A stretch of 64,000 nucleotides of DNA from Archaeoglobaceae archaeon. GTDB taxonomy: Archaea > Halobacteriota > Archaeoglobi > Archaeoglobales > Archaeoglobaceae. Positions within the stretch are counted from its first letter, which is position 1. Each line of letters begins with the position of its first letter. Location: the NCBI GenBank assembly GCA_038734275.1, contig JAVYOO010000006.1, positions 1 to 64,000 on the forward strand, read 5' to 3'. Of the stretch, positions 62,422-64,000 are shown in pieces. The translations under genes were made by a program, and so were the position numbers. A model generated the notes under the pieces. That model searched no databases. It saw only the letters and a program-made list of their open reading frames with translations, and had not been told where the DNA came from.

Positions 62422-62953
62422 TACAACTCTCATAGTCCACGGAAATTTCTTCGGCGTGAGCACGGGGCTTCTTGGTGGGTGGAAGAGCGTTAAATCTGCG
62501 TTTAATCACACTGTCAGCGACGAATTCTACAAAATGGACCCTGTTGATTATTTAAAGCTTGTAGCGAAAAAATACGGGCTAAAAAGCTATTTTGGTCTTT
62601 TAACCGCAGTATCAATGAAAAATCTGAGCATTAAAAGCCATGGTAGTGTCACAGCCTTTGTTACCGCGGGAGTGGATAATCCAAACGATATGACAATTAA
62701 CATAATCCTCGTGCTTGAGGCGAAGGTGAGCAAAGCGGGATTGCTGAACGCCATTATTACGGCAACTGAGGCAAAGAGTAAAGCTTTATTTGAGCTTGGC
62801 TACAAATTCACAGGCACCACTACTGACGCGGTCGTCGTGCTGAGCACGATGAATGGAAAATACGAGAGATTTACGGGTCCAGCAACCTTTCTCGGGAAGG
62901 CAATCTGGAAATGCGTTTCGCATGCAGTGAAGGAAAGCCTTGAAAAGGGATGA
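62393..62953 (+). CDS. cbiZ: Adenosylcobinamide amidohydrolase CbiZ
   Basis: 186 residues. HGNFFGVSTGLLGGWK, FVTAGVDNP and the C-terminal TDAVVVLS segment match CbiZ. It removes the aminopropanol arm from adenosylcobinamide to give adenosylcobyric acid, allowing salvage of incomplete corrinoids. GAGGAGG precedes ATG 62393 inside btuD. Third gene of btuC-btuD-cbiZ. Confidence 0.93.
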   Translation: MPYKNYYLDDTTLIVHGNFFGVSTGLLGGWKSVKSAFNHTVSDEFYKMDPVDYLKLVAKKYGLKSYFGLLTAVSMKNLSIKSHGSVTAFVTAGVDNPNDMTINIILVLEAKVSKAGLLNAIITATEAKSKALFELGYKFTGTTTDAVVVLSTMNGKYERFTGPATFLGKAIWKCVSHAVKESLEKG

Positions 62954-62957
62954 GTAT

Positions 62958-63983
62958 TCAGGTCAATTTATAGCCTGAAGTGATCTTGATCAGACTTTCG
63001 AACCAATCAGAATTCATGAGCTCTTTTAAGCGTTCAATCGCTTTTGATTTTCTATTCTTCAATGCAAAGCATTCGTAAGACTCCCAAACAACGTGGAAAA
63101 ACCTCAAATTGTATTTCTCTGCGAAGAACCGAATCAAAAGCCCCACATCGAATTTCGATTCCGAGATCTGCTTGGCTACTTCTTCATGAGTGTAGAATTC
63201 GGTCTCGTAGCCCTGAATGCTTTCAATAGCCAAATTTAGCTTCTTTGAATGTTCTTTGAGGATTTGATCCAAAATCAACCTCGTCCCCGAACCCCTGTTC
63301 CTGTTAGCCAATCTCAATTCTCCCCTAAGAATTTCAGCCATGAGTTCTTCAAAGCTTTCGAATTTCAAATCCTTTCGGTAAGCCATCACAATCTCTCTCT
63401 CAAAACCCCCAAGCTTTTCAACCATGTCCTTAAGCCAGAATTTTTCAAGAAAACTGGAGTTGTAGCTACCAGATTGGGGATCATAAAGATGCATGCATGC
63501 AACATCTGCTTCGCCAAGGGTAAGCATTGCCAATGCCATCCCAGAACCAATGTTTAGACTTCTAACGCTGAATTCTTCGCTGAGCTTTTCGATGACCGCT
63601 GACAAAATTGGATCGTGGCTGTGTGCAATCACAATCTCTGCTTCTTCCGCGATCGCATTCATTTTTCCTGCTAAGCCCAATTTTTCAAGCCTTGCGTTAG
63701 CCTTTTCGTAGACTTCAAGCAGTTTTTTCCCAAAATCGGTCAATTCAGCTTTTCCACCTTCCCTGCCCCCCTTCCTGGCTTCGACGATCTTTTTGCCAGT
63801 TAAACGTTCCATTCTGCTTATCGTGTTCCAGAGTTTTGCATAAGGGATCCCAAGAGCCCTTGAAGCTGAAATTAAAGATTTGTTTTCATCTAATGCTCTT
63901 AAAATGCTTGCTATCCTGAAATCAACGATCTTATCGCCCCGATATTCGATCAAAGCTTCGTAGCGAACAGTGATTTCTTCCAT
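62958..63983 (-). CDS. ModE-type regulator with PBP-like ligand domain
   Basis: 341 residues. N-terminal winged helix of ModE (about 20-95, LGIPYAKLWNTISRME, then GREGGKAELTDFGKKLL), followed by a periplasmic-binding-like domain (about 105-340: IVIAHSHDPIL, RNRGSGTR, GYETEFYTHEEVA). Such fusions control molybdate or tungstate uptake and cofactor genes. Convergent with cbiZ; the genes it controls are not obvious here and may lie beyond 64000. Confidence 0.88.
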   Translation of the reverse strand: MEEITVRYEALIEYRGDKIVDFRIASILRALDENKSLISASRALGIPYAKLWNTISRMERLTGKKIVEARKGGREGGKAELTDFGKKLLEVYEKANARLEKLGLAGKMNAIAEEAEIVIAHSHDPILSAVIEKLSEEFSVRSLNIGSGMALAMLTLGEADVACMHLYDPQSGSYNSSFLEKFWLKDMVEKLGGFEREIVMAYRKDLKFESFEELMAEILRGELRLANRNRGSGTRLILDQILKEHSKKLNLAIESIQGYETEFYTHEEVAKQISESKFDVGLLIRFFAEKYNLRFFHVVWESYECFALKNRKSKAIERLKELMNSDWFESLIKITSGYKLT

Positions 63984-64000
63984 GAAAAAAGTCGTGGCGA

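Noticed and set aside
1-64000. CRISPR array, rRNA genes, transposases
   Set aside because: I saw no regularly spaced repeat set, no rRNA-like sequence and no transposase-like protein.

Overview
The window reads as chromosomal DNA of a strictly anaerobic, probably hyperthermophilic euryarchaeon of the Archaeoglobales type (Archaeoglobus/Ferroglobus/Geoglobus-like). This is inferred from gene content. It has archaeal DnaG primase, family B DNA polymerase, a TIP49/RuvB-like ATPase and NOG1. Methenyl-H4MPT cyclohydrolase (mch) comes without other methanogenesis genes. There are also a four-subunit 2-oxoacid:ferredoxin oxidoreductase, 4-hydroxybutyryl-CoA dehydratase, tetraether lipid synthase and CbiZ-type cobinamide salvage. 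Promoters are archaeal BRE/TATA elements about 25-45 bp from starts. Many genes look leaderless, and others have GGAGGTGA-type ribosome binding sites. Coding density is very high, with many ATGA/TGATG overlaps and convergent 3' overlaps.

Layout. 1-309: end of a nucleotidyltransferase gene. 525-3191: porGDAB operon. 3239-6962: small membrane protein, TctA-like transporter, polyprenyl diphosphate synthase, membrane-embedded M28 peptidase. 6986-10200: five tandem genes for a secreted protein family I do not recognise, each with its own strong promoter, two of them sharing a 116-bp gene-conversion tract. 10495-21542: cimA, HIT protein, regulator, radical SAM/SPASM enzyme, PD-(D/E)xK nuclease, mch, HARP (protein-only RNase P family), NOG1, ferredoxin, TIP49, 4-hydroxybutyryl-CoA dehydratase with an alcohol dehydrogenase. 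21633-24121: small protein, regulators, nadE.

24231-29547 is the most striking region. Three translationally coupled genes encode a secreted beta-propeller plus DUF4430-like protein, an S-layer-type protein with DUF4430, PKD, an alpha/alpha-toroid and a PGF-CTERM anchor, and a BtuF-like cobalamin-binding protein. The DUF4430 plus toroid combination resembles animal transcobalamin/intrinsic factor. BtuC, BtuD and CbiZ lie 31 kb away at 60272-62953. I infer a cell-surface corrinoid capture system feeding BtuCDF and cobinamide salvage.

29599-41749: trpB2, transporters, a divergent TatC, a radical SAM protein, a ferritin-encapsulin fusion followed by an ASCH protein, a PLP decarboxylase with an MFS partner, a tRNA-Leu gene overlapped by a possible integrase remnant, a PAS protein with a degenerate kinase dimerisation region, and an orphan small gene. 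41746-63983: Lhr-type helicase, Lrp regulator, argJ, pgk, dnaG, response regulator, polB, the acyP-hisF-mazG-pncB operon, biotin carboxylase, leuA-dapF-TIM-barrel operon, tetraether synthase, btuCD-cbiZ, and a ModE-like regulator. I saw no CRISPR array, rRNA gene or intact insertion sequence.
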